DNA of 64,000 bases from Allodiplogaster sudhausi (GCA_945643635.1 CALZFC010000009.1:867501-931500); one strand, 5' to 3'. Shown: positions 15,169-26,779, numbered from the stretch's first letter. A program made the numbers and translations. Notes: generated from the sequence alone by a model not told the origin.

Positions 15169-16207
15169 ATGTCTGACTCTGCGATCCCCTCTCAAGCTGT
15201 CTCGCCCCTTGGCTCGTTCGCCTCTCTCTTCCAGACTCGCAAACGCCACGCCCTCGGCTCGCCTTCCTCTTCTGAGGCCGACGACGCCGACCAGCTCATC
15301 GGCGCCAAGATTAACTCTCTCGTGGAAAAGCTCAACGCTCTCTATGTCACGGTCAGCCAGCAGCAGCAGCAGATCGATGCCCTCACCATCGAGCTCGCCT
15401 CCAAGGATGCCAGGCTTGCCTCCCTCGAAGCCTCCTCCTCTCTCGTTCCCCTTCGTGACCCTGACTGTTCCATGAATTCCCCTACCACCCACCCTGCCCC
15501 CTCCATCCCTTCGGCTCAAACCGATTGGAACTTTAATGCTGAGACCCCTGATGAAGTTGCTGATCGTTCTGAGCGCAGACGCTCCTTTGTCCTGACTGGA
15601 TTGACTATTCCATGGCTCTCCCTCTTCTCGTGCTATTTGGGTTATTGATGCCACTATTCGCCTCCTCGATTCTATTGGCGTTTCTGCCGTCCCTGTTTCC
15701 GCCTACATTCTCGGCTCTCGCAGCAACTACTCAATTGTCAAGGTTGTTATGCCCACCTCTGTTCTTCAGCAAGAGGCCATCCGCAAGTCATCCCGCCTCA
15801 GGCGCACCACTGACTTCTACCAGTGCCACCTTCGCCCTTCCCTCACTTTTGCCCAGCGTGGCCTCGTTCCCACTCCCCGTATCAACCCCGATATCTCACC
15901 CTACTTCACCCCTCCTGACCAGCGCCCCGCTGCCAAGCCCGCCGTCGCCACCCATCCTCCTCCCACCGCCACCAACACTATTCCCCTCCCTCTCTCTCAG
16001 CCTTTCCTCTCCTCACGCCGCCGTTTCTCTCACGCTCGCACCTCTCTTCGTCTCCCTCTCTCCCAATCTCACACCTTCACCCCCTACCAACATTCCCACC
16101 GCTACCCTCTCCCTCCTCATCCTATTACTCCAAACTTCTCCCACTACAACCGCTTTACCCCTCTTTACTCTCCTTTCCCCCAACCCCAGCCGCTCTTCCA
16201 TTATTGA
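15169..16207 (+). pseudogene. LINE ORF1, frameshifted
   Basis: Starts MSDSAIPSQAVSPLGSFASL at 15169. A coiled coil with QQQQQ (VEKLNALYVTVSQQQQQIDA) lies at about residues 48-95. After SFVLTGL the frame is lost at about 15615-15650; the +1 frame continues with RAIWVIDATIRLLDSIGVSA and a basic segment (RKSSRLRRTTDFYQCH), then a Pro/Ser/His-rich tail ending at the TGA at 16207. This fits an RNA-binding LINE ORF1 protein. The stop overlaps the start of ORF2. Confidence 0.8.
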
Positions 16208-18855
16208 ATGATCTCTCTCGCAGGCATCCTATTTCCTCTTCAACCGCTGCTTCTCTGCTCTCCCTTTATTCTTTCAACTCCCGCTCAATTCTTAATAAGA
16301 CTGCGGAACTTTCTATCGCTTTGTCCAACTCCTTTTCCATTATCTGCATTACCGAGACCTGGCTTTCCTCCAAAGTGCCTGATAGTTTTCTTCTTTCTGG
16401 AAATCCTTCCTACATAGTTCTCCGCCAAGATAGAGTTCGCAGAAAAGGAGGCGGCGTTGCCATTCTTATCCACTCCACCTTATCTTCCAAGGTTGTATCT
16501 TCTCTTTCCATCAAAGATTCTTTCGAGCTGATAGCTGCAGATCTTTCTATTGATACCCACACAATTCGCATTATTGTAGTTTACCGCGCACCCTCATGTC
16601 TAGCCGGGCCTAATTCCGATCTCATTAAGAATCTTCGCGATCTCTCTACATGTCTTCACCCATCCATTATCTCCGGTGATTTTAATTTCCCTGATCTTTC
16701 TTGGAATTCTTCACTCCTTCCAACCATTTCTTCTCAGTCCAAACTCTTCTACGACTTCACCCTCTCCTGTCAACTCGTCCAGCTTACCCCAGCACCTACT
16801 TGCAACAACCACTTTTTAGATCTTTTACTATGCAACACCCCCGGTCTTGTTACCAACACGAGCGTCTCCCCTCCTTTCTCCTCTTCTGACCACTCCGCTA
16901 TTAACGCTGATATTTCTCTTTCCTGTGCTCGCCCCACTTTTACTTATATTAAAGATTTTTCTAATGCTGATTATGTTTCCGCCAACAGATTTCTTCTTGA
17001 TATAGGCTTCCCTTCCCCTCATTTCACCACCACAGATGTTGAATCCATGTACCACCAACTCTCCTCTGCCATTCACATTGCTGATTCTCTTTTTGTACCG
17101 TATAAGCGTGTCAGCCCCCATGGCTCTCGCCTCCCAGATCATATTTTACGACTCCAAATTAAACGTTTCTCCCTATGGCAACTATCAGTTTCAAAACCCT
17201 CCCAGAAGACTAAGGACGATTTTTCTAGGGCAAACTCCCTTTACATCAAGGCTGTAGATAAGTATTCCCGTAATGTTGAGAAACACATTATCCTTTCTAA
17301 GAACATGTCCCTTTTTTATCGCTTTATTAGAAATCGCACATCAGTTAAACCGCGTGGGGTTGATACCCTTGCTCGTCCCCCTCTTCCAGACTGTTTCTCT
17401 GACACCGACAAGGCCGAGCTTTTAGCTTCAACTTTTGCACAATCGTTTACCGCCGACGACGGCATCCTCCCCACTATCACCACTCCCCCTCCTTCCCATT
17501 CTCCATCTTTCCTGCTTGTATTTGCTAGGCATGATATACTCCGTCTTATAGAATTCAAACTCCAGAACCCCTGATAACTTTAATATAAGTTTCATTAAGA
17601 GAATAGGTATTCCAATCAGCGAATCCTTAGAATATATTTTTAATTATTCTTACAATACTGGTACTATCCCGTCTATTTGGAAACGCTCTGTCATTGTTCC
17701 TATCAAAAAGAAACCCCCCTTCTTCGATCCCTCCAACTATCGTCCCATTTCGATTACATGCATGTTCTCCCGTTTATTTGAGAAGCTTCTTTGTCGTAAG
17801 CTCTTAAACTGGTGTGAGGAGTCCAACCTCATCCCCGATGAGCAATATGGCTTTCGCCGTCGCCGATCCATTGAATTTCAACTTCTTGATTGTCTTGAGC
17901 ATTGGACCAGTTCCCTCCACAATGGCTTATCCACTGATGTAGTCTATTTCGATCATTCTAAGGCTTTTGACCGTGTTAGCCACCCAAAGCTTATTCACAA
18001 ACTTAAACACTTTTCCCTTCCCTCCAAAGTAGTTAGTTGGATTTCTGAATTTCTTTCCGGTCGAACATTTGTTGTACGTGTAGGAAGTTCTCTCTCCTCT
18101 CCTCGACCAGTTCATAGCGGTATCCCCCAGGGATTGTTATAGGTCCCCTCTTGTTCACGCTCTATACAGCTGATCTCCCCCAAGTTGTTTCCCCACACCT
18201 CTGCATCGCTCGTTGTTTCGCTGACGATTTGAAAATTTTTAAGTCTTTTAGTAACAAACAGTCCCGATCTCCTTTGCAACTTGCAATTAATTCTGTTGAT
18301 AATTGGGCCAAAACTTGGCAGCTCCCCCTTGCCGTTGATAAATGTGCTGTTCTCCATATTGGTAAGCCCGATCCTTCTCTTTCCTACATCCTCGATGGAC
18401 GTCCTCTCCCAGTTGTCGACTCTATTCGCGATCTTGGCATTCTTATTGACTCTAAGATATTCGCGCTCTTGAAAAGGTCCAAAATTATGTAACTCGGCTT
18501 ATTTATCGCCGCTGTCTCTCTTATTCCTCTACCTCAATCCTCCCTCCCAGCGAGGAACGCAATCTATCGCTTGGCCTCCCCTCCCTCCGTTCGCGGCGCG
18601 AGGATAAGGACTTTACGCTCACCCGTCGCCTCATTTTTGGCCACCGTAAGATATCTTCCCGGTCCCCTCACCACTTCCATCTTCGCAATTCTCGCACTCG
18701 TGGCTTATCCTTTCATTTGTTTTATCCCTTGTCTAGGTCCAACATACGCCTCCATTCCTTTTTTATCAGGTCCGCTAAATTATTTAACTCCATTGCTAGA
18801 ACTTGCTCCATCCCCAATCAGCTATCTTCCCCCAATATTCTCCCTCGCCCTTAGG
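16204..18855 (+). pseudogene. LINE ORF2 (endonuclease plus reverse transcriptase), frameshifted
   Basis: The endonuclease part (16204 to about 16900) shows FNSRSILNK, CITETWL, GGGVAILIH, SGDFNFPDL and the SDHSAI block near its end, which are the family's catalytic motifs. The RT part follows: SNYRPISITC (17737), QYGFRRRRSIEFQL, FDHSKAFDRVSH, GIPQG and FADDLK (the active-site Asp pair). The C-terminal part contains ALEKVQNYVTRLIYR and ends RSAKLFNSIARTC...PRP with a stop at about 18855. Frame breaks occur near 17570 (before PDNFNISF), near 18134 (after GIPQG) and near 18465 (before ALEKVQ), so no complete product can be made. Confidence 0.88.
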
Positions 18856-19111
18856 TAATACCATATTATTTTACTTATGTTATCTTGCATTCACTTCCCA
18901 TTCTTCTCATAATAATTCATGCTATACTGTTTTTACCACGTGCTGACTTATTCATGCCGTAAATAAAGTAAGTAAAGTAAGAAAGGTGTCATTATCTGCA
19001 ATTAGACGTGGGAGTGCCGGGCGGAGACACCCAACGACTGCCTCGTCTAGGACGGCGTGCTCAGCGTTGCGCAGACTGCTTACTTTCCTTTTTTCTCTCC
19101 TTCGCGCCATC

Positions 19112-19112
19112 T

Positions 19113-19168
<56 letters not shown>

Positions 19169-19175
19169 CCTCCCT

Positions 19176-19202
<27 letters not shown>
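19112..19202. repeat. (CT)n microsatellite
   Basis: CT tract downstream of the LINE. The flanking sequence 19203-19800 has one long frame (19277-19888) with no recognisable domain; I do not call it a gene. Confidence 0.9.
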
Positions 19203-19207
<5 letters not shown>

Positions 19208-19814
19208 TCTCCCAGCGTTGCCTATCGTGCTCGCACACATCGCTCTGCTCATTGTTAGAGTGCCCGAAGCAACTCATTGTCAGAGATTATAACGACAATT
19301 CCATCTCGAGTAGATGAAAGATTTTGGTTAGAAGGTGATAATTTTCTTGTACTTTGTACTTTCAACTACAAGTTATTCAAATACTTGAAAGAGGAATTCC
19401 TTCTGGCTAACCCTCAAAAAGCAATTCACTTTGCACTGTTGCTTCGTCCGCGGACGGTCGGCCTTCCCTCAGATCTGCTTCGGGTGGGTCATTTTGTCGT
19501 TCATTGGATTACGAGATTAGCTAATGATAACATATCCATCTCGCTCTATCTATGCTATCGTTATCTCTCTCTCTCTCTATCTTTTTCGCTCTCTTGTAAA
19601 CGAATGTTAACCATCACTATTGTCTTTTGCTGGAATGTCCTTGATGCCCGGATACGCTGCTCCCACGATGTTGTCGATTCTGAAGCAGAGAGAGCGAGTT
19701 GCACCGCGGATGCCTTCCACTCGCATCTCCAAGCGAAATGTATGTTGTCAGATGTAGCTGCTGCTTTGACGGAGAGATCAGTGGACCATTCTGCCCATAA
19801 AACATTTGCTGCAG

Positions 19815-20230
19815 GTCTGCGAGCGGCTGAGAAGGGAACTCCGATTGAGGAAAGTCGGCCATCCGGGCAAGTCGTAATTGCACATTAATTCAATTCTAAT
19901 TGATTTTTAATTCCTTGTGATTCTTCGCACTTTTACTTCGTTCTTTTAGAAAGCGAACGGATACTCGAGCAGCTGGGAGAGCTGGACAAGCGTGCTGGTC
20001 AGTTGGCACGGCTTCTTCTGCTTTCTCTTTCTTAGTCCAAGCAAGTTGTGGTCTGAGCATCCTCTCATTCAACAGGTCCCAAGCAAGTTGTGGTCTGAGC
20101 ATCCTCTCATTCAACAGGTCCTTCTTGCGTCATTTGCTGGACGGACGCTTCGATCGAACGAGTTGCTGCCTGCGGTCAATGCGGCAACCTTCTGGGATGT
20201 AAGAAGTAAGTCGGGTACCATCTCTCTACA

Positions 20231-20289
<59 letters not shown>

Positions 20290-20513
20290 CACCCTCTCTC
20301 TCCGTCTCTGTCTCTCTCCCGTCTCTCTCTTTACCCTCCATCTAGTACCATCTCTCTATTTCTATTCTCTTCTTCACAATCTCCTCTCTCCCCTTCTCTT
20401 GATATCTCTTTCTGCCTCTAGCTCTTTCTTCAGATGCGTTCTCAGCTGGCTCGCACAAGCCGGCCAGCAGACATGTCCGCTGTGCCGTGCCCGATGGCAG
20501 AGCATTTGCATCC
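19815..20513 (+). CDS. RING-finger protein (partial model)
   Basis: Exons 19815-19873, 19950-19997, 20118-20205 and 20434-20513. The RING reads CVICWTDASIERVAACGQCG then NLLGCKKCVLSWLAQAGQQ then TCPLCRARW, a C3HC4-like pattern in which the usual His after the third Cys is Gln/Cys, so metal binding may be atypical. Likely an E3 ligase or structural RING (family inference). A helical segment (SERILEQLGELDKRA) precedes the RING. The first exon was not found. The donor at 19874 (phase 2) and the acceptor at 19949 are one nucleotide out of step for the RING frame, so either the upstream exon differs or the gene is broken. After GT at 20514 the next exon may be 21522 on, where one frame gives a Pro/Arg-rich tail; this is unresolved. 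Confidence 0.55.
20036..20118. repeat. Tandem duplication spanning a 3' splice site
   Basis: A 41/42-bp unit (CCAAGCAAGTTGTGGTCTGA through CATTCAACAGG) occurs twice in a row, 20036-20076 and 20077-20118. Each copy ends in CAACAG/G, giving two identical potential acceptors for the RING exon. Only the second acceptor leads directly into the CVIC frame. Confidence 0.92.
20221..20345. repeat. (CT)n microsatellite in the RING-gene intron
   Basis: CT tract with TCCGTCTC/TGTTTCAC variants between the two RING exons. Confidence 0.9.
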
Positions 20514-21818
20514 GTGAGTCGTTTTCGCACTGCCGCCACGTGGTGAGCTGGCCGCTCACTCTCGACCTCTACGTGTAGCAGCATCTTCCTTCAGCCTACA
20601 CATTGTCTACTCACAATGCTATGTCGTCTTTCCTACTTGTAAAATCCCTTCTCGGTAAATAGCCTTTTCATGATTGCTCATCACAACTATAATTGTTACT
20701 TATGGATTATGTTTTTGAAGACTGTGATATTCCCGGAATATAGAAAGAAGGGAAGAGTTAACCTGATACCTGATGAATGAGAATCCTCTGCTGATCGGCG
20801 CCCTGCTCTGTCTCGTTGATCATCTACAGAAAACGTGTTCGAACAATTTAGCTTGCTATCAACCACATGCGGGTTGTGCGTCTAGCCTCGAAAAGCGCAC
20901 TACAGTTGTCTTCTCTCGCTATCCCTTTCTCTCTATTCTAAGAACATTATCAGACTGACCATAGTCCGCGAACGAGTAAAGAATGAGGAGGTTCGCAAAA
21001 AGAAGTATAAAATGTTTGAACGCAGATTAGCAGATAAAATTGATAATCATATTCTTATACTCGAGTCAGATGGACCGAATAATGTACAGATTAGATATTT
21101 AAAATTGATGACAGTAATAATTTGAAGCTTAACGTTTTCGCTTGGCCAATCTAAATTAATAAAAGTAACTACATGCTTGCTGCCGTTGTATTTAATCACA
21201 CCTGTTTTTTTATTCGAAATTCTTGATATTCGATCAGCGCCTGAGAAGCATTTTCAAAAACAAAAACGGCTTGATGGAGAGGAGAGAGAGAGAGAGAGAG
21301 AGAGTCAGAGAGAGACAGAAAGAGAAAGAGAGAAGAAAAAGCCAAGAAATGCTGATGCCTGTTACTTTTAAAGCTTGATGTCTTTGTCAGTAGGCTAGGA
21401 GGAGATCCAGTGGATCTGGCGAGAGTTGCTTAAGTTGAAAAGCTCTGTAGATCAAGCAAAAAAATACTTGAATCGATTGATTCCCTAGGATGAAAACAAT
21501 TGCCTGGTTACTTTACTGCAGTAATTCAGAAGTCGCTGACCGGCCCAGTGGCCCTGTTCCTGCTCGCCGTGCCACGTTCTTTCGTCCTCTCAATCGCCCT
21601 CGTCCTCAGTCTGGTGCCGAGCTCCCTGTGGTCACGGATGCAGCCACAGGAATTCCGAGCGATACGCCCGTCGACCCTCCCGTCTCTCCGCTTCTCCTCC
21701 CTCGTTAGCTTTTCTCGATTTCTTTGCTTCCTTGGAAAGACATCATTTTCATGGTTCACCTAATTGTCTAAATGACAAGATATCAAAACTTTTCATTTAG
21801 TGTTTCTAATGTAGGCAT

Positions 21819-22206
21819 ATGAATAACTCAAGCAACATTGCAGACCAGAGAGCAGCGGTGGCCGAAATTCTTAGACGACTAGATGTTGCTCCGCAGGAAG
21901 AACAGGCTACACTTAAGCAATGTGTACGTCCTCTGCTCTAATGGAGACATTATTTTGTAATTATATACGTATTGCTGCAGTTAATCGAGTGGCTGAGAGA
22001 GGAACTCCGATTGAAGGGAGTCGACCATTTGGGCAAGTCGTATTTGCGCATTTATTGAGTTATATTGAATTTAACTCCTTGTGACTTTCTTCATACTTTT
22101 CCTTCGTTCTTTCAGCAGCGAAAGGATCGTCGAGCAGATGGGACTCTGCGAATTGCCTTTTCATGATGCCTCATTAATCGATTATAGTGACTTAAATTAT
22201 AGTTAG
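21819..22206 (+). CDS. Small paralogue of the RING-gene N-terminal region
   Basis: Exons 21819-21923, 21981-22039 and 22116-22206 join in phase to a protein of about 83 residues starting MNNSSNIADQRAAVAEILRR and ending at TAG. The segment LIEWLREELRLKGVDHLGKS followed by SERIVEQMG is clearly related to the upstream gene (RRELRLRKVGHPGKS, SERILEQLG). The intron between these exons is also similar at the base level, so the two loci arose by local duplication. This copy has no RING. Function unknown; helical and charged, so possibly a dominant or scaffold-like partner of the RING protein (speculative), or a decaying copy. Confidence 0.5.
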
Positions 22207-22296
22207 GTCCAAAAGGCGAGCAGGGCGGCCAACTAGTGATGACTGCTTCTTCTAGCGATGCTGCTATTATCCCTCCATCTCTCTCTCTGTCTCTCT

Positions 22297-22380
22297 CTTT
22301 CTCGCTTTCATTCGCCTTCTCTCTCTCACTTGTTACCTTGCTCTCTCTCTGATATCTCATTGAGATGCTTGCCTGTACAG
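22297..22380. repeat. Left flanking direct repeat of the minisatellite
   Basis: This 84-bp segment (CTTTCTCGCTTTCATTCG to CTTGCCTGTACAG) is repeated nearly identically at 23449-23535, directly after the array and its short CT tract. The array therefore sits inside a local direct duplication. Confidence 0.88.
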
Positions 22381-22385
22381 TCTCA

Positions 22386-23372
22386 GGTGAGGAGGGATGA
22401 GGGAAGAGCCTGAGGAGGGAGGAGGGAAGAGTATTAGGAGGGAGGATGGAAGAGCCTGAGGAGGGAGGATGGAAGAGCCTGAGGAGGGAGGATGGAAGAG
22501 CCTGATGAGGAGGGAGGAGGGAAGAGCCTGAGGAGGGAGGAGGGAAGAGTATTAGGAGGGAGGAGGGAAGAGCCTGAGGAGGGAGGAGGGAAGAGCCTGA
22601 GGAGGGAGGATGGAAGAGCCTGATGAGGAGGGAGGAGGGAAGAGCCTGAGGAGGGAGGAGGGAAGAGTATTAGGAGGGAGGAGGGAAGAGCCTGAGGAGG
22701 GAGGATGGAAGAGCCTGATGAGGAGGGAGGAGGAAAGAGCCTGAGGAGGGAGGAGGGAAGAGTATTAGGAGGGAGGATGGAAGAGCCTGAGGAGGGAGGA
22801 TGGAAGAGTCTGAGGATTGAGGAGGGAAGAGTATTAGGAGGGAGGATGGAAGAGCCTGAGGAGGGAGGAGGAAAGAGCCTGAGGAGGGAGGATGGAAGAG
22901 CCTGAGGGGGGAAGAGGGAAGAGCCTGAGGAGGGAGGATGGAAGAGCCTGAGGGGGGAAGAGGGAAGAGCCTGAGGAGGGAGGATGGAAGAGCCTGAGGG
23001 GGGAAGAGGGAAGAGCCTGAGGAGGGAGGATGGAAGAGCCTGAGGGGGGAAGAGGGAAGAGCCTGAGGAGGGAGGATGGAAGAGCCTGAGGGGGGAAGAG
23101 GGAAGAGCCTGAGGAGGGAGGATGGAAGAGCCTGAGGGGGGAAGAGGGAAGAGCCTGAGGAGGGAGGAGGGAAGAGTATTAGGAGGGAGGATGGAAGAGC
23201 CTGAGGAGGGAGGAGGAAAGAGCCTGAGGAGGGAGGATGGAAGAGCCTGAGTGGGGAAGAGGGAAGAGCCTGAGGAGGGAGGATGGAAGAGCCTGAGGGG
23301 GGAAGAGGGAAGAGCCTGAGGAGGGAGGATGGAAGAGCCTGAGGGGGAAGAGGGAAGAGCCTGAGGAGGGAG
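22386..23372. repeat. 23-bp minisatellite array
   Basis: About 40 tandem copies of a 23-nt unit (GAGCCTGAGGAGGGAGGATG plus GAA), with variants GAGTATTAGGAGG, GAGCCTGATGAGGAGG (3 nt longer) and GGGGGGAAGAGG. From about 22900 a higher-order 46-nt dimer alternates regularly. Because three units make 69 nt with no stop in any frame on the minus strand, long spurious Pro/Ser/Leu-rich frames cross the array. Confidence 0.97.
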
Positions 23373-23388
23373 GACCACATTGCAGTTG

Positions 23389-23435
<47 letters not shown>

Positions 23436-23902
23436 ATCTCCCACTCCCTCTTTCTCGCTTTCATTCGTCTTCTCTCTCTCTCTCACTTGTTACCTTGCTC
23501 TCTCTGATATCTCATTGAGATGCTTGTCTGTACAGTGCCAAAGACGAGGAATTCGCTTCACGAAGAAGGGAGAGTGCTGATATAGATAGAGTGTATGACA
23601 ATGGAGAATAGAAGTGAGCAGTGAGTCGCGTCCAGTTAGACATTCTCTGTCTTTTATTATCTTCTTCCTCTCTCTCCCTCTCATTCTCCCAATTTGTTTA
23701 TGATTTCTGAATAGTCTGCTCATTTGCGTGCGAAGGAAGTTTAGTGTGATTGACACTGTGCAGTCTTCTGCACCTCATAGCGACGGAAGTCAGCAAAAAG
23801 ATTTCTACATAATTCACTGCAAATGTTAACAAACATATTAGCAGCGCTTTCCCAATCAATCTTGCTATCTTCTAATGGTATCCCTCGCTAGATCTCTCTC
23901 TG

Positions 23903-23935
<33 letters not shown>

Positions 23936-24453
23936 GCCAGCTTCTCACAAACTCGCTCCATTCGAAGCGAAAATACCGCTCTCGAGATCGTGATCATTTC
24001 CTTTTTGATCAAGAAATCGGTGGTAAGCATGCAAATAATAGGGATAATGATATACAGCGGCCTCGTGAAAGTGTTTTTCCACCGGGCGTGTTCCACTCTC
24101 TCTCGTCTTCGCCTCCTCACTTCCGCACGGCTGAAGAAGAAGTCCGCACAAGTGCTGCAGTGCTATTTATCTATTGATATTCCAAGGCTTTCAATGTATA
24201 TTTTCGGAAGCGTTTTCCTTCAGCTCGTAAGACAGAATAATCTCAAAGGGTTCACAGTCAAGATGTTAGCGCACTGATTCACGCGCACATTATTCTTTTG
24301 TAGCCAGTAATTAGTGACAGTAAAACAAAGCGTTTCTTCTTATCTTTTCATTTCAATTAAAGATGCAGCATTACAAGCATTTTTATGGGGTTTTTTTAAC
24401 AATTATTTTGATCTCACAAGATTTCTCATGAAATACTTGCTCAGGTTTAGAAG
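23373..24453. other. Low-complexity and unassigned sequence
   Basis: CT tract (23383-23430), the right flanking rep copy (23449-23535) and unique sequence. One frame (23875-24177) encodes a signal-like Ser/Leu run and a charged segment. It might be an upstream exon of the membrane protein that follows, but no supportable join was found. Confidence 0.5.
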
Positions 24454-24983
24454 ATGCCCCATGTTTCCCAAAGCGAATCGACTTACAGCTTTTCGAATGG
24501 AGCAGTCATTGAGATCATACAGATAGCCATCGCCTTCCTACTATCACTTTCTCTTTTCTATGGTTGGTGAGTGGCTGTTTATCAATTTATTTAAAAAAAA
24601 AAGCTGCTACAATGTGCAACACTGTGAACAATTTACAAAAAAAAATATTTTGAGGCAGGGAAACGATGATTACTTGGCTTGCTTCTCAGATGGGTTCAAG
24701 GCATTCGCCGTTCTGCTAAATTTCTTCTGCGTCATCGTAAATTTCGTCGTCCTCTTTTTCGGCGTTTTCGAACTCAGAAACAGGAGATATGTATGAAATT
24801 TTAATGATAATGAAGGAGCAAGACAATATACTAAAATGAAATTAACACACTACCCTTCCATAGCTTTTTCATAGACCAGATTTCAAATGTAGGAGCTACA
24901 TTTATGCGGCTCTCTGTGCCATTCTATATCTGGTCGCCTTCAGCCTGCTCGTTTTCACAATGGCCAATTACGAACGAGAATGA
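24454..24983 (+). CDS. Small multi-pass membrane protein
   Basis: Unrecognised. Exon 24454-24562 encodes MPHVSQSESTYSFSNGAVIE and a first hydrophobic helix (IIQIAIAFLLSLSLFYG); exon 24690-24790 gives a second helix (AVLLNFFCVIVNFVVLFFGV) and ELRNRRY; the last exon (about 24875-24983) in the most plausible frame holds a third helix (IYAALCAILYLVAFSLLVFT) and ends MANYERE-stop. The first join is in phase; the second is not clean at the visible acceptors, so the last exon boundary is uncertain. The pattern resembles small nematode three/four-helix (MARVEL-like) proteins, but no family call is made. Confidence 0.5.
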
Positions 24984-25628
24984 CTTATACTGTCGTCAGC
25001 CCTCTGGTATGTAGATTCTATCCGGAGCAATTATCGACACTTCTCTCTCTCTCTCTCTCTCTCTTTCTCGCGCTCGATCTCTCTCTCTCTCTATATACAT
25101 ATATACCTATGTATGTACATACTATGATTCTAAAGCTACTTTTATGCTCTATGCGACCCATCTCTATCTCAGTTTTTCAATTGTACCTCCCACTTCTGCG
25201 ACAAGCAGCAGTCCCTTACTGGACTAAATTCAATCACCGGTCTTTTTCCAGAAGACAATTAAGTGCACAATTTAATGTGCACCAAAAATAAAAATTTGTT
25301 TCACCCGTCTAATTTAATAACAAAAAGCGGACCTGATGTTGGATCCATGCTTAAGAATAAAGGACGAAAATGATTTCTGAAATACATAAGCCAAATTCGA
25401 AATATGAAAGTTTTTGTGACAAGATCTACATAAACTATTACTATGTATGTATGTATATGCATATGTGGGAGTAGGAACCTTGTTTTCGTTTACACGCCAT
25501 CACCAAAACAACTGTTTTCTCTGAAGATTAGTGTTGAAAATGCAGTAAAACTTATGTATACTCGCTTCCGTCACGTAATAACAGCAATAACAAAAGTTGT
25601 TGACATGTGAAGTCGTAACCTTCCAACA

Positions 25629-25914
25629 GATCTTCCATCCGGTCCCATTCCTTTTTCATCCGAGCCGCAAAGGCGTTCAACAATATAGCCAATTCCAGAA
25701 CACTTTCCCCGTCCCTCATCTCCTCTCCCTCCCCACTTCCCCTCCCCCCATACCCTTCCACCTCCCCCTGACCTCAGCGCCATATTATCTCACTATTATA
25801 TATGTACATACTATGCTATATCATATATTCATATATTCATAACTATATATAATTACTACGTGCGTTTTACCAATGCCGTAAATAAATGAAAATGAAAATG
25901 AAAACAGACACGCT
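25629..25914 (+). mobile_element. 5'-truncated relic of the LINE family
   Basis: Translates as RSHSFFIRAAKAFNNIANSR, matching the end of LINE ORF2 (RLHSFFIRSAKLFNSIARTC). It is followed by a C-rich stretch and a tail GCCGTAAATAAATGAAAATG(AAAATG)n, comparable to GCCGTAAATAAAGTAAGT at 18956-18975. The tail repeat unit differs between copies. Confidence 0.82.
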
Positions 25915-26779
25915 TTTCTTCAAAGTTTTCGCAATAAAAATGTTTCAAACAGAACGAAAACAACCATATGCGCAAATACAGCGCCGTGTTATCTATTTAT
26001 CGACTAATCGTATGATAAAGTCATTAAAAATCTAGAAACATAAGCATATGTATAATCAATATTAAAACGAAAGAGGTCTTCGCGTCTACAGTAAGATGTC
26101 TTCGACGGATTCGACTCATTCGGTCCCCATGTAATGCTATTTTAATCCAATTCTGGTCCATTCGATGTAGAAGACGAGGGGAGGGATCGACTTTGCAGGT
26201 TTTTTTTCCGAGAACCAGGACAAGAAGAAAGGCGACCGCACACGATGAGCCAAGAAGGGAAGACTGACTAAGAACGATATGAAAACATAATGGCAATGCA
26301 TAGCAATTGGCTATGTTAATTAGGGAAAGGGCAATAAGGAAGGAAGCGTGAGAAATGGGACATTCCATTACACTTATTGTTAGACAAAACTGGAAAACAT
26401 TTCTCGAATCTCATTTGAAATATCTAATGAGCGTGGGAACGAGAGAAAGAATAAAATAAAACTGAAAACTAAGTAGAGAAGAGTTCGAGATAATATGAAT
26501 TTGCTGTTCTTATTATCTTGAACTTTTCTGCACTCATTTTGTCCCGAAAGTGAAAGAAGACAAAATGCCCTTTTATCCAGTTCGGCAGCTATAAAAGGAG
26601 GCTAAAATGGCCGTCCTGCATCAATCGTACCTTCGCTTTTCCTGGAGTCGTATCAAGCTTGACCCTCTCGCCTTCCTTCTTCTCCGTCTCTCGCTACGCC
26701 ACACTCTCTCGCCTTCCTTGTCCTCTCTCTCGGCTCACCACACCCTCTCACTTCTCCTTTCCCTCTCTCCCGTCGACTA
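25915..26779. other. Intergenic, upstream of the PP1-like gene
   Basis: AT-rich then C/T-rich (26640-26775) leader sequence directly before the phosphatase ATG. No exon seen; contains the likely promoter and 5' UTR of that gene. Confidence 0.5.

Larger units (their letters stand above)
14961..18985 (+). mobile_element. LINE (non-LTR retrotransposon, CR1/Jockey-like), nearly full length, broken
   Basis: Two-ORF layout: a coiled-coil ORF1 followed by ORF2 with an apurinic-type endonuclease and a reverse transcriptase. It ends in a short-repeat tail (AAATAAAGTAAGTAAAGTAAG, 18961-18981) instead of poly(A). It is C-rich on the coding strand, unlike its AT-rich neighbours. At least three frame breaks make it inactive. 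The 5' end shows an inverted duplication (14961-15102). A diverged fragment of the same family's 3' end lies at 25629-25914. The clade assignment is by general resemblance only. Confidence 0.9.

Noticed and set aside
19617..19883. Minus-strand 88-codon frame opposite the RING-gene exon
   Set aside because: The plus strand here has similarity to the paralogous exon at 21981; the minus frame has none.
22386..23372. CRISPR-like array
   Set aside because: Units are contiguous with no unique spacers, in a eukaryotic genome; it is a minisatellite.
22434..23486. 350-codon minus-strand frame rich in Pro/Ser/Leu
   Set aside because: It is the minisatellite read through; all three frames of the 23-bp unit are open, so length is no evidence of coding.
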